This document shows, piece after piece, positions 1 through 9,518 of a stretch of 64,000 nucleotides of DNA; the first letter of the stretch is position 1, and each line of letters opens with the position of its first letter. The translations under genes were made by a program, and so were the position numbers. The stretch comes from Paraphysomonas bandaiensis (lineage: Eukaryota; Chrysophyceae). The notes below the pieces were generated by a model, which ran no database searches, was not told the origin of the DNA, and saw nothing but the letters and a program-made list of their open reading frames with translations. The stretch lies in the NCBI GenBank assembly GCA_965644295.1, contig CBFFRP010000457.1, positions 124,001 to 188,000 on the forward strand, given 5' to 3'.

Positions 1-814
1 TGACATCAAGTGTTACTGTACCTGTATATGATATATGACAGTCACATCTGCTGCCAGCTAGCTCAAGGAGAAGTACTGTTCAGTAGATTCAATTTCTCTA
101 ACCACAAATTTTCTACAAGCAAAGTAAGTTCGAAACTGAAGTTAGGGGAGAATATCCTGAATTTTCATCAATATTGTTACTGTTAAGAGGTAGCTCACAG
201 TAATTTATTGCAATCAATAATATATATACCATAGGTAATGAGTTTCATCATGACATTGATAAGAGCCTGCAACTATAGGTGCCCTCCACCACCATGCCGA
301 TGAGGCCATATCCTATCTTTAATCTGCGAATTGAATACATCGCATGCTGCAAACATCTTACCATAATAGTCGGATATATATACATATAAGCATTGGACAA
401 GGCGGCATCTTTCTTACCATCCTTCGTACTATAAGAATGAACTATGAGTTTTTTGAGTTTTTTACACTGTTGATTCCACAGCCATTTCACTGTTCTCGGA
501 TATTGACACCTTCAAAATATTGTGAAAATTTGAAGGTGCACCCTTATAAGGCCTTATTTCCAACCTATCTGGTGACTTAGTGCTTGTAAACAATCACCGA
601 GGAGAACACGCACTTGGCGAATAGGCGACCGACTGGATATAATTAAAGTTACTTGTAGGTGAGTGACAAAGAAAGCAACGTGTCTTTTCCATAGGTTATA
701 TGTTTGACCGATGTCAATAACATTACGTGCTGTCAATACCTAACCTAAATATGCTTCACTAACATTGCTTTATATGTCAATGACATTTATAATAATATAT
801 GTCAGCAATTCAAA
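1..814. other. Intergenic, decayed transposon DNA
   Basis: No convincing gene is visible here; open frames are short and have no recognisable motifs. Positions about 160-235 resemble the left end of the hAT element at 29041: both share the order of an ATCAATATTG block, a GAGCTCACA-like block and an AT block reading TTGCAATCAATA. This is therefore probably an old, eroded hAT end. The remainder shows nothing I can name. Confidence 0.4.
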
Positions 815-2773
815 TCAATCTGTGACTATAACATAACATTCGGAGCAGTAACAACGTTTGTGCTCCTTGCATTCAATTGCATTTGTACCTATGAAATTAA
901 AATTGTTCGTCCAACATTCCTCGCAGTAACCTGTTTTATGCTGGTGACAAGGTTCCGAGGAAAATGTCAGTGGGCATTCGGTGCATAAAAATTTCCTGTG
1001 TTCACCACAGGCCGCACTACGCAAAATAGCCTTGGTGATAATTGCATCAAAAGCTTCAAAACCAAATTTATTCTTAATGTAGGCATTGATAGTTTGCTTG
1101 TCAGATTCACAACTAGTTTCTCCATTGGCCGTGTTTACAGGACCCACCCAACACTTTTCTGGCCACCAGCCTTGCCATGGTTTCGGACAGGCCGGTGCAA
1201 GTTGAGCTTCTAACACTCCACGATGTATATTACTTCCATAACAAATTAGGTTTACACCATCTGATATGTCAATCTCAGCACCAGGAGTATCTCTATTATT
1301 TTGACATGCACTGAATAGTTCCAGTAAACAAAAGCTACGAGAGAGATATCTTCTGAGACTGCCATCCACTTTAATACTGCACACAACATGCTTGAAGCTT
1401 TTAATCAGCCTAACCATAGAATCAATATCAAAATCGCCAGAAATGCCTTGACGCAAGGAAAAATAATCGACCCACCAGTACTGTTCATTTCGGGCAGGAA
1501 GCTGGTCTTTATATTTTTCACGAACTTCCCGAATCCGAACCAATGTGCCTTTTACATGGTCGATAACAGGCTCACTATCAACATGTGACCAGAAAATTGA
1601 TGCAATACCAACATGCTCTCTCAAATGAACGAAGCGGTCTTCTGTAAGTATAATCTCCGCAATTGACAAATGGTTAAGTTCCTCTCGTTCAAGCCAATCT
1701 TGAACGAATGCAACTAAATCATATCCTGTCATATGGCGAAGACCTGGACTGGTTTCCATATAACTACATGTATCTATTTCAGGGTACGGGCTCTTAAGCC
1801 ATTTTAATCTGTCGCCTCGTGTATATGAAGTGACATATCGCCATCCCAATGACGCGCCGTATTCACATCTGTTGGCTGAGTTTGACTCCGTTGTAAGACA
1901 TGCAACATGGTTGGCTTTCTCCCATATGTGATCATGGGTTTTATCAACGTATGCCATTTCACCTACTGCAATGAGACCATGACATATGCTGCATCTATAC
2001 TCCTGATCCACTTCAGTTAACGCCAAGCCCTCCCGTTGAGGTGTTTCAGTTCTTGCTGCAACTACAGATGCAAGACATGCAACATGGTTGCCTTCCTTCC
2101 ATATGGGATATCGGGTTTGATCAACGTATGCCACTTCACCTACCGCAATGAGATCATGACATATGTTGCATCTATACTCCTGATCCACTTCAGTTAACGC
2201 TAAGCCCTCCCGTTGAGGTGTTCCAGTTCTTGCTGCAACTTCAGATGGCCATAGTTCGGGTAACCTCCATTCAATAAAGCCAATTTCCTCCAAGAAATAA
2301 TACATCCCTTCAAGAGTGACTCCGAGCTGCCGGTGAGAACCATCAGTGACGGGGTTGTACCGTTCACTCACTCTATTCAACTTGTACCTTGCAACTATTT
2401 CCTCCATGCTTGTTGATGATTTCCACAACTTCTCCTTCAAATGATGCTTGTTGTTGCTTCTTGTTGCTTGCTGCTTGCTGCTGCTTGTTGTTGCTGCTTG
2501 CTGCTTGCTGCTGTTGCTTGTTGCTTCTTGTTGCTGCTGCTTGTTGCTTGTTGTTGTTGTTGTTGTTGTTGTTGCTTCTTGCTTGTTGCTGCTGCTTGTT
2601 GCTGCTTGTTGTTGTTGTTGCTTGTTGCTTCTTGCTTCTTGTTGTTGCTGCTTCTTGTTGCTTGCTTGTTGCTGCTTGTTGTTGTTGTTGCTTGCTGCTT
2701 GTGTGTTGAGGGGGTGCCATATACGCATGCAGCATACCGCATACAGGACACCATGATGCGCTTTGATACACAC
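815..2773 (-). CDS. TIR-like domain protein with duplicated zinc-finger and Gln/Asn-rich N-terminus
   Basis: Intronless frame of 652 codons. Residues 1-25 are encoded by one arm of a foldback element. Residues 26-115 are Gln/Asn/Ser/Thr low-complexity sequence from GTT/GCT-type repeats. Two near-identical units (about 176-235 and 236-295) each carry CxxC...HxxC (YRCNIC...NHVAC), a likely zinc-binding motif, made by a 180-bp tandem duplication. Residues about 390-490 carry FWSH, WWVDYFSLRQ and SRSFCLLELFSAC, the pattern of TIR-like signalling domains common in algal and heterokont proteins. The last 75 residues are Cys/His-rich (CxxC, CxxxH), probably another metal-binding module. The start is unsure: Met123 at position 2407 lies after the low-complexity tract and would give a compact 530-residue protein without foldback sequence. 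The role is inferred to be signalling or immunity-like scaffolding, with no enzyme motif seen. No neighbour clearly explains it. Confidence 0.6.
   Translation of the reverse strand: MCIKAHHGVLYAVCCMRIWHPLNTQAASNNNNKQQQASNKKQQQQEARSNKQQQQQAATSSSNKQEATTTTTTTTSNKQQQQEATSNSSKQQAATTSSSKQQATRSNNKHHLKEKLWKSSTSMEEIVARYKLNRVSERYNPVTDGSHRQLGVTLEGMYYFLEEIGFIEWRLPELWPSEVAARTGTPQREGLALTEVDQEYRCNICHDLIAVGEVAYVDQTRYPIWKEGNHVACLASVVAARTETPQREGLALTEVDQEYRCSICHGLIAVGEMAYVDKTHDHIWEKANHVACLTTESNSANRCEYGASLGWRYVTSYTRGDRLKWLKSPYPEIDTCSYMETSPGLRHMTGYDLVAFVQDWLEREELNHLSIAEIILTEDRFVHLREHVGIASIFWSHVDSEPVIDHVKGTLVRIREVREKYKDQLPARNEQYWWVDYFSLRQGISGDFDIDSMVRLIKSFKHVVCSIKVDGSLRRYLSRSFCLLELFSACQNNRDTPGAEIDISDGVNLICYGSNIHRGVLEAQLAPACPKPWQGWWPEKCWVGPVNTANGETSCESDKQTINAYIKNKFGFEAFDAIITKAILRSAACGEHRKFLCTECPLTFSSEPCHQHKTGYCEECWTNNFNFIGTNAIECKEHKRCYCSECYVIVTD
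2440..2700. repeat. GTT/GCT trinucleotide-rich tract
   Basis: Impure trinucleotide array (TTGTTGCTGCTT-like units) that encodes the Gln/Asn/Lys/Ser-rich N-terminal region of the minus-strand TIR-like gene. It is open in several frames on both strands, which explains the many overlapping open frames here. Length is probably polymorphic. Confidence 0.8.
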
Positions 2774-3119
2774 ACACAGACTCCAGTAGAAAAATATAAA
2801 TATCGACCCTTTTCATATTAAAATACTGCATTTTTGAGGATAAAAACTGGAAAAACGGGTAAAAAAATGATAACTGAAGGGGGGGGGTTGAAATATTGGA
2901 GTAGGAAGATTCCTTTTTTTACTGTATCTTCAGGAGGTGTGAAAACTCATATTTTTACCCGTTTTTCCAGTTTTAATCCTAAAAAATGCAGTATTTTAAT
3001 ATGAAAAGGGTCGATATTTATATTTTTCTACTGGAGTCTGTGTGTGTGTATCAAAGCGCATCATGGTGTCCTGTATGCGGTATGCTGCATGCGTATATGG
3101 CACCCCATCAACACACAAG
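2698..3119. repeat. Foldback element: 168-bp inverted arms
   Basis: Left arm 2698-2865 and right arm 2952-3119 are reverse complements over 168 nt with only a few mismatches, separated by an 86-nt spacer that contains a run of G. The arms begin with CTTGTGTGTTGA. It could form a hairpin of more than 150 bp. Size and structure suit a foldback-type MITE or a recent inverted duplication. The right arm abuts a truncated LTR element at 3120; the left arm reaches into the TIR-like gene and supplies its longest-frame start codon. Confidence 0.9.
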
Positions 3120-3940
3120 CAGACTTATTGTGCGCTCCCCACGAAGCCGGCGTAGATGAAGACCCACCTCTCTTGTCGTCACAAGAACGAGGTTTTTAGT
3201 ACAGCCGGCGGTTATACACGTCTATATCGACTATACGATGGCCGAACTCTGCAACAGCTCGAACCAGCGGGTCACTCTTGACAACAACCGCCTCAAGCTC
3301 ATCGTCGATAGCACTCCATCTATCTCATGAGGAACTACTCTCATCACATATAACACAATGGACACGAGTCCTCATCACTCGCACCCCCATCGATAGCACT
3401 GCACCCCAATCCACACAATCAGACAAATTACTGAATCACCGTGCACACTCCATGCGCATGAGATATTCTGATAATTATGCGGGTCTCTTCAGAGGGTTCA
3501 TACAGCATCAATCCAGTCTACTTTTTCTGTCTTATGTTCGTATGAAAAACCCCGATTTTCAAAAATAATACTGGTTTTATATCCTATATACTGTATGTTT
3601 CTACTATACAAAGCAGTATCACTCCTGCTTCTCTGCCCAGTTTCATTCCAATGGTCACACCTCAGCAGTTGCTTCCAACTACCATCCGCTACCATGTCAA
3701 GATATGACACAATTGGATGATTAGTAAGATAACTGGACGAGTATTCACTCATGAATCAAGTTAAGTTAATAAACTATATGTCACGCTATCTCTACTACCA
3801 CTCATTTCTAGTAGGATCTTACATCGTCATGATATCACTTCTCATAATGCAGCTCATCACTACTGTATCCCCCAGTAACCGTCATAATTCCAATATTTTA
3901 GAATTACAGCTTTCAATTGCTTTAACAGCAAAACTCAACA
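3120..3940 (-). mobile_element. Truncated LTR element (minus), related to 23792-26233
   Basis: Reverse complement of the LTR element at 23.8-26.2 kb. Positions 3695-3940 match its LTR (starting TGTTGAGTTTTGCTG on the minus strand, ending ...TTGACA), and 3120-3694 match internal sequence including the primer-binding site next to the LTR. Relative to the other copy, a segment corresponding to about 24620-25025 is missing. The element is cut off at the foldback boundary (3119/3120) and no second LTR is seen. No coding domain is recognisable. Confidence 0.75.
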
Positions 3941-4484
3941 GCATTTATCAAGTACCAGTAAATGACATTAATGAGTGCCCAGTTCCCGGCAATTATAATG
4001 GCATTACCATCATTAATGGTTGTCGGGCATTGCTAAATTTTATATTTACTCTTCACAACTAACTCATTCTTATTTCCTATTGCACAATAAGACTTTCAAT
4101 ATATAAATGTGTCACGGCAATTATTATGGCATTACCATTAACCATTAATGGTCCATTTTTGCCAAATTTCCCAATGTTAACTATTCTATTGTATTTAAAA
4201 TTTAATACCCCTTCCATTGAAAATATATATATGTATAGCAAAAACTGTGACGGTCTATGAACAGCGTACGAATAATATTCCATACATGATTAAATTACCC
4301 AGTTATGACAGCTCTCACTCATATTCAGTACCTAGCTATCGAAAAAATACATCGTATTTCCCATCAACACTAAACTCTCACAGCGCACAGCTATATTGAC
4401 TAGTCAGCTACTAAGCGAACACTCTCGCAAAGCTTTTTTGGATATAGCTATGTCTACTACTAAAGGTTTCATCGTAGGTGGGAT
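3941..4484. other. Intergenic with two copies of a short AT-rich repeat
   Basis: No gene seen. Positions 3980-4030 and 4105-4170 share a block around GGCAATTATAATGGCATTACC; part of this recurs inverted near 52290-52350. The motif may be the end of an old transposable element. Confidence 0.4.
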
Positions 4485-5734
4485 CTACTTACGGATGCGG
4501 ATCTGCTTTTTTGCCGGGCGAGGTGCCTGGACTTGGACCTTTCTTCCACCCTGATTAGCCGCTGGCTGAATTAAAAACGCGTTATAACGACGAAAGTGAG
4601 AAAGCAATATATTTCTCAAAATAGAATTAAATAAACGGGTTCATACCTTGGGAGCAGACCTATTTCCCTTGTTGTAGTTAGGGTCTTTTGAAAGGGCTCC
4701 AATAATCTAAGGTCACGGTCAGACATTTCACCGTGTATGCACTTTCATATTGTCCACATACCTGAGCAGCGACCTTCTTATCAGTAGTTTTGGATAGTTC
4801 TGCAGGCTTGAAAGATATCTTGAGGCCGCCTTTCGGAAGTGTGGGAGCTTTCTTGGCAGCTTTAGCCTTAATCCCAGCAGTCTTCACCTTCTACGCATAC
4901 ACAAGAATGACAATAGTATGGGCGTCACATGCACATATATATCATACACAAAGAGAGCCATGCAAAATATATAAGCGATTAGTATACAACACAAATAAAT
5001 ACCACAACAGCCCTTATTACGTACATTCTGAACACGCTTAGCTGTCTTTGCCTGTTGATTGGTTACCGCTTTAGATATCTCAGCTTTGGTTGCTTTACCA
5101 GTAGCATTAAGACCGCGGCGCTGTATACGCACACGCAAATATATACCATATCAGCAAGTCGTATTTCAAATCAAATAATCACCTTATTAGCAGCTGCTGC
5201 ACGCTTAGCTTTAGCTTGTCCTACACTCTTATCTGCTGCCTTACTGCTTCTCTCTGCAGCAGTGGATCCATTCTTAACAACACAGTCAGTCATAGTCACA
5301 CAGTCACTCACACAGTCACTCATACAGTCACACAGTCACTCACACAGTCACTCATACAGTCACACAGTCACTCACACAGTCACACAGTCACTCATACAGT
5401 CACACAGTCACTCATACAGCCACACAGTCACTCACACAGTCATTCACTTACTTTTTTTACTACTTTCTTCTCGCCGATTGTTTTTTTAGCTTTTGTTTTG
5501 TTAGTTTTTCGTTTGGCTTTAATCAAATCGTCTAAAAATAGAAAAAAAAATAGAGTTAATTTTGTAATGTATGTATGTATGTATAGATGGATGCGTATGT
5601 ATGTATGTGAATAGATGTGTATGTATGTATGTATGTGTGTGTGTGTATGTGTATGTATGTATGTGTGTGTGGAGTTGTTGCGTAGAGGTCTTACCAAGCG
5701 ACATGTTAACTCTTTCTTCTGGTGAAATATCCAT
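4485..5734 (-). CDS. UAP56-binding-motif (ALY/UIF-like) mRNA-export adaptor, 7 exons
   Basis: Hand-built model: exons 5695-5734, 5452-5531, 5183-5272, 5025-5120, 4762-4890, 4647-4706 and 4485-4565. All introns are GT-AG, phases agree, and the sum is 576 nt (191 residues plus TAG). The protein begins MDISPEERVNMSLDDLIKAK. The block MSLDDLIKAKRK, split by intron 1, matches the UAP56/Sub2-binding motif of ALY/REF, UIF and CHTOP. Family knowledge: that motif docks the DEAD-box helicase UAP56 to load mRNA onto the export route in the nucleus. The remainder is Lys/Arg/Ala-rich and ends in a basic tail (QAPRPAKKQIRIRK). No RRM domain is visible, so it resembles UIF-type adaptors more than ALY. Each exon is a small basic module. 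Introns 1 and 2 contain tandem repeats. The main alternative is a basic chromatin protein, for which the N-terminal motif would be unexplained. Confidence 0.75.
5281..5445. repeat. Minisatellite in intron 2 of the mRNA-export adaptor gene
   Basis: About nine imperfect copies of CACACAGTCACTCATACAGT-like units. They lie entirely inside the intron between exons 2 and 3 of the 4485-5734 gene, so the Ser/His-rich open frames across them are not genes. Confidence 0.9.
5565..5670. repeat. (TATG)/(TGTG) microsatellite in intron 1
   Basis: Imperfect ATGTATGTATG and GTGTGT tracts inside the first intron (5532-5694) of the mRNA-export adaptor gene; a further small tract lies upstream of the start codon at 5790-5820. 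Confidence 0.85.
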
Positions 5735-6166
5735 GTTTGATTTGCAGAGAATAAGTCTTCTTACTATACTCTGGTCGGGTCGGTGGATTATGTATGTATG
5801 TGTGTATGTATGTATGTTGCAATGGTGTGATGCGGTGCTACATGCATATATACATACACACACCATGCAACACAACATCGAGGAGGAGGGTGATGATGTC
5901 ATGCATTGTTTTGTATGAAAATAGACGTATACATACACATACATGCATCACAACATCATCTCACACACCACATACTGCTGTTGCACCTACATCTTGCCTA
6001 TACATACATACATACACATGTTGGCATTTTTTTTTTTGAAAATTGAATTTTTTTATCGCTCTTTTTTTTTTGTTCGATTGTTTTGATATTGTATAATACA
6101 GTAGAATACGTACTGTATACTTATCCATTGTATATTGTGGTACAGTTGTAGGTGTACTTTTGTAAA

Positions 6167-6735
6167 GTGGTACATGTATATATATACAGTGGTACGTGTA
6201 TATATACACTGGTACGTGTATATATACAGTGGTACGTCTATATATACAGTGGTACGTCTATATGTACAGTGGTACGTCTATATATACAGTGGTACGTCTA
6301 TATATACAGTGGTACGTGTATATATACAGTGGTATGTGTATATATACAGTGGTATGTGTATATATACAGTGGTACGTCTATATGTACAGTGGTACGTCTA
6401 TATATACAGTGGTACGTCTATATATACAGTGGTACGTGTATATATACAGTGGTATGTGTATATATACAGTGGTACGTCTATATGTACAGTGGTAAGTGTA
6501 TATATACAGTGGTACGTCTATATATACAGTGGTACGTCTATATATACAGTGGTACGTGTATATACAGTGGTACGTCTATATATACAGTGGTAAGTGTATA
6601 TATACAGTGGTACGTCTATATGTACAGTGGTACGTCTATATATACAGTGGTACGTCTATATATACAGTGGTACGTCTATATATACAGTGGTACGTCTATA
6701 TATACAGTGGTAAGTGTATATATGTATAGTAGTAT
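6167..6735. repeat. 20-bp minisatellite, about 28 copies
   Basis: Head-to-tail array of a 20-bp unit, AGTGGTACGTCTATATATAC, with recurring variants (GTGTA for GTCTA, ATGT for ATAT, GGTAAG for GGTACG). The variants follow a higher-order order over five to eight units, suggesting block duplication. All frames are open because 20 is not a multiple of 3 and the unit lacks stops, so the long open frames here are artefacts. Confidence 0.95.
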
Positions 6736-8068
6736 ATGTGTATATATACTGTACAGTGGTATCTATATACAGTTGTGGTATGTACTGCTGTATGTATACG
6801 TATACGGTGGTATGTATATGTATATATACACACCTGGCTGCTTCAGCTATACGGCATGTATATACGACTCGTGCATGCAACCATCACATGCACATGAGGG
6901 GAGCATTGCATGCATATGGACATAGTAGTGAATAATATGCTCTGTGTTTATGCAGAAGCACTGTTTCACCCCGTCATGTCCCAATGAAGTGTGTCTTTAT
7001 GTATGAAGTCAAGTAATGGTTGCATGCTTCACATTTGAGGTAAGCATGCTAGATGTGCATGCAAAGGCGAGCAGCATTGCAGTGATGCTTCAATTGGAAG
7101 ATGCTGGTGCATAGCAAAATGATTGCCAACCAATGCAGCAGTAACTTCATAATGCCTTCAGGTCAGCGGATAGACATACATCTAAATGAGATTAACGAGA
7201 AGCGAGCCAGCGCTGTCGGGTTATGGTGTGATGTTGAGAGTGAGCCGACGCTGTAATTGAGGAAGCCATGGAGCGTTTGGAAGCTTCGACTACCATAGGC
7301 TCACTCTCAACATCACACCATAACTCCACAGCGCTGGTTTCTCCACCAACAGCTACACTAGATGATGATGATCAAATTGACACGAATGTTGATATTACGA
7401 CTTCATCTACAGTAACTTTGAATCAATTTCATGATACAATGCATGTTGTACACGACTTCACCATGTAAACTAGTTGTGAAAATGCTCCTGCTATTCTGTA
7501 CAAGTTTTTTAAGAACGCTTCTGAATTGACTAAATGCTACTCAGAGGTCAGAGGAGCGCACCAAATCTTCCTCACAACGAACGATACAGCACGTTTAGTA
7601 GGCTCGAAGATCTAATTCTACACTATAACAACGTACTTAAGTCCTGACAAGCATTCCTATCACGTAATAACAAGGCTTTTTACGCAATTTTTTGTCTGCA
7701 ATGTGATCATCTGCTCTACATACTTATAAAGATGCTGTATCTCAACGTGCGACAGTGTTCAATTAGAATTTATGCAACATAATTGCACATAGGAAGCTAC
7801 TCACAACACTGGTTATGAGCATTGATGACAACATCTCTTTGTATCTGTATATGAAGAGAACTCTGTGACTATGTGCTTTGGTCTGTAAAGTGTATCTATG
7901 ACCAAGTTCATCACGCTAAATACTGCTCCAGAATCTTAATCAAACAAGATCCTCCCAGGTTACCACCTCCACTCGTCGCAGTGGATATGGATCAATCAGG
8001 AATTACTTTAGTTACGATCATTACTCCTAGAGCATGGGTTTAAGCTGTCATTCTTGACCTCAATGTAG
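6736..8068. other. Intergenic; inverted repeat at 7209-7335, no gene
   Basis: Mostly unique AT-rich DNA with no gene I can support. A 38-nt inverted repeat with a 51-nt loop lies at 7209-7246 and 7298-7335. Towards 8000 the sequence may be eroded upstream coding sequence of the copia relic that becomes recognisable at 8069, but I cannot show this. Confidence 0.4.
7209..7335. repeat. Inverted repeat, 38-nt arms
   Basis: Arms 7209-7246 and 7298-7335 are near-perfect reverse complements (outer end AGCGCTG, inner end GTGAGCC) around a 51-nt loop. It could be the remains of a small foldback element or a transcribed hairpin; nothing in the flanks decides between these. Confidence 0.7.
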
Positions 8069-8724
8069 TGTGATAATAAAGGTACTATGAATTTATGTCT
8101 CATTTCCGTGCATAGGCATACGAAATACTCTATTAATAGGTACCACATCCCCTCAACAAAGTCGGATTCGCACCTTTTCGTGGTGTTCTGGGGGATAAGT
8201 ACCGGAGAGATTCTCTCTGGGAAACTAACGTGAGCCCCAAACATAGTCAGCAGATATTCTTCTGCCCACTCATAGCCGAATGCTTGTGTGGTACAAGGGA
8301 CACCAATAAGTGTCACTAGTGTAGACGTCTTTGGGCCCTGACAAATAAACTGGCATCCGGGAATGGACCCACCTCAAGGGTAACCGGGGTATTGGACTGC
8401 CTGCTAAAGTCAAGCATCCGGGATGTTCACCTTAAGAACTCAGAGCGAAAGTGGTCGCACCTTGGTGCGGGTTAAATAAAACTGTGTTCTGATTAGTTAC
8501 AGGTAAAGGTCTAACTAGTTTGACTAGCATTCATCTAGCTACTAAGTTGGTGCAGGTTTTTAACGCCTATTGCTAATAATAAGACTTTCAATATATAGGT
8601 ACCACATCATACTCAAATCATATATACAAATCGCACCCAAACGAGCACATTTGACTACATGCACACTTCTGACGTTCTGGCTGACAGTCTGACTAAGCAA
8701 CTAATTGCAAATGTCTTTTTTTAA
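8069..8724 (+). pseudogene. Ty1/copia RNase H C-terminal relic, split by an insertion
   Basis: Before the insertion the frame reads DNKGTMNLCLISVHRHTKYS, followed by INRYH; after it, a frame reads YMHTSDVLADSLTKQLIANV and stops at 8722-8724. Family knowledge: copia RNase H domains end with DN..AI...., HxRTKHIDIxYHxIR and T.E..AD.LTK.L, and all three landmarks are present in order. The relic is broken by the 445-bp insertion at 8150-8594 and by at least one frameshift. No LTR could be tied to it. Confidence 0.7.
8136..8608 (+). mobile_element. Non-LTR/SINE-like element with 14-bp target duplication
   Basis: The 14-bp direct repeat ATAGGTACCACATC at 8136-8149 and 8595-8608 brackets a 445-bp insertion (8150-8594) within the copia relic. 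The insertion starts CCCTCAACAAAGTCGG and ends AATAATAAGACTTTC plus AATAT. Related sequences elsewhere in the window share the same first bases and the same tail. Long variable target duplications with a common 3' tail are the mark of target-primed (non-LTR) retrotransposition. A degenerate Cys-rich frame (CPLIAECLCGTRDTNKCH) reads forwards inside it, so it may be a deletion derivative of a LINE rather than a tRNA-type SINE. Confidence 0.75.
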
Positions 8725-9518
8725 TTGAGATATTTACTGATGGGGAGAAGACGTCAGGAAATTATTTTTAAAACAGTCATGACATTCACCACGAGACTTC
8801 GATTGAAGATAGATTTTTCCGCATTAAAAAGTAATGTTAACGATGACTACCTTAGATTAAATTTACAACTTGAATTAAATTTATGATATACCAATAATAA
8901 TTATTTCATGTATATCATTATTTTTAGTATTTCTAGGAACTGTGTAGTATTTCAAATGATTAAGTGATATAGGGAGTGAAAGTGGTTTCACCTCTTGGCT
9001 CTTGGTGCTTGTGGTTATGCACAAGCAGCTTCCGTAGCGTTAAATAGTAGGATATCAGAGTTAAGCACTAGTTAATTAACTACATTGCTACATTAGTTCT
9101 GACTCTTAAACGCTTATTGCTATTTGTAAGACATTCACTACTCTAATGTTTACCATTAGAATAATGACAACTTTTAGTTTATTGTTTCACAGAGTACAAA
9201 GCAACACGTTAATATACAACATGAATTCAGTGTTGTGACAGTGTAATACGCATCCCAACGTCTGTTTTTACTCTGAGGAGTGAGGGGAGCCAATTTTTAC
9301 TGACACTTAGCTAATTCCAACTGTACCTTCTATATAATGCACGACTTCTCCACAAAAGGTAAAGAAAGCAGATATCTGCACCTTGATATGTCTTCAGCTC
9401 ATACTCATAACACCACGTATTACCAAGAACATATATTCCTTATTACTTATTAGCCTTAGAACTTAAAATGAATCATGAATATCTGAAAGACTTCTTGCAG
9501 CTACCTACAGAAAATAAC
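8725..9518. other. Intergenic; another copy of the GACTTTC-tail retroelement 3' end
   Basis: Positions about 8985-9140 resemble the 3' part of the non-LTR family, including GGTGCTTGTG...GCACAAGCAG, CTCTTAAACGCTTATTGC and GTAAGACATTC. No target duplication was recognised. The remainder up to the EF-hand gene shows no gene. Confidence 0.45.

Noticed and set aside
6152-6925. Open frame of 257 codons (Tyr/Val/Ile/Ser-rich) across the 20-bp minisatellite
   Set aside because: The repeat unit has no stop in any frame, and the same peptide recurs in all three frames; there is no start context or other gene signal.
8008-8316. 102-codon minus-strand frame
   Set aside because: Runs across the junction of the copia relic and the non-LTR insertion, against the sense of both.
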